NCBI GenBank assembly: GCA_016870855.1
Contig: VGAF01000083.1
Span: forward strand, 1-5,068
Source: Actinomycetota bacterium
Lineage (GTDB): Bacteria; Actinomycetota; Actinomycetes; Nanopelagicales; Nanopelagicaceae
Direction: 5' to 3'
DNA length: 5,068 nt
Part shown: in pieces, positions 4,867-5,068 of the stretch
Position numbering within the stretch: the stretch's first letter is position 1
Layout: each line of letters begins with the position of its first letter
The notes under the pieces: model-generated
Told to the model about the DNA's origin: nothing
What the model saw: only the letters and a program-made list of their open reading frames with translations
The model's database searches: none
Made by a program: the position numbers and the translations under genes

Positions 4867-5068
4867 TTGAGCAACCAAGAACTCCTTGAAGAAGAAGTTG
4901 CGAGCGACCCCTACCAAGTAGGAACGACGATTGTGCTAACTGCGCTGGGTCGTCGGGCGAAAAGTAGGGGAGAGCTCTTCACTCTTCTCAAGAAGCGAGG
5001 TATCGCCGAAGAGGTCGCAAACGCGGTCTTATTCCGTCTCCAAGAACAGGGCTTTGTAAATGATTCCG
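4867..5068 (+). CDS. recX: Regulatory protein RecX, N-terminal part (partial)
   Basis: The open frame from TTG 4867 runs off the window after 67 codons. It contains DPYQVGTTIVLTALGRRAKS, then RGELFTLLKKRGI, EEVANAVLFRL and QEQGFVND. This is the N-terminal three-helix repeat of RecX, where A-[LR]-x-x-L-x-x-R-x-[RK]-S-x-x-E-L-x-x-x-L-x-x-[KR]-G is typical. RecX binds the RecA filament and limits its extension and ATPase activity. The TTG is two bases after the recA stop. The same frame has a stop at 4849–4851 and no ATG or GTG between, so TTG is the earliest usable start and translation is probably coupled to recA. The weak start codon would keep RecX below RecA, in line with its role as a modulator. 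Confidence 0.88.
   Translation, partial: MSNQELLEEEVASDPYQVGTTIVLTALGRRAKSRGELFTLLKKRGIAEEVANAVLFRLQEQGFVNDS

Overview
The window looks like a chromosomal segment of a streamlined actinobacterium with moderate G+C content. The gene order rimO–pgsA–cinA–clgR … DUF3046 … recA–recX is a recognisable actinobacterial arrangement. ClgR and DUF3046 are essentially actinobacterial families. Very short or overlapping gene junctions and the moderate base composition suggest a small-genome aquatic lineage, for example Nanopelagicales-like (acI) bacteria. The class-level call is firm; the order-level guess is inference.

Left block (1–2196, + strand). The 3' end of rimO (ribosomal protein S12 methylthiotransferase) overlaps pgsA (phosphatidylglycerophosphate synthase). 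These are followed by a stand-alone CinA C-terminal domain (NMN amidase, PncC type), the XRE regulator ClgR, a TetR-family regulator, and a 65-residue DUF3046 protein. No gap exceeds about 15 bp and several starts overlap the preceding stop, so this reads as one polycistronic unit. It joins lipid synthesis, NAD salvage and two DNA-binding regulators.

Middle (2177–3583, - strand). A complete, soluble-type cytochrome P450 lies opposite to everything else. Its 3' end overlaps DUF3046 convergently by 20 bp, and its 5' end diverges from recA. It sits between DUF3046 and recA, which are normally close neighbours in this phylum, and no redox partner is visible nearby.

Divergent intergenic region (3584–3772). 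This is the most information-rich non-coding stretch. It holds a LexA/SOS-box-like site (GAAC-N4-GTTC), a TANNNT -10 candidate for recA directly beside it, and a probable leaderless promoter for the P450 on the other strand. Two perfect inverted repeats lie in what would be a roughly 125-nt recA leader.

Right block (3773–5068, + strand). A complete recA with a GTG start and a good ribosome binding site is followed 2 bp later by recX, which starts with TTG and runs off the window. This is the standard SOS recombinase and modulator pair.

No RNA genes, CRISPR arrays, insertion sequences or phage genes were seen. No wholly new system is evident. The most interesting lead is possible SOS-linked expression of the P450 and the structured recA leader.
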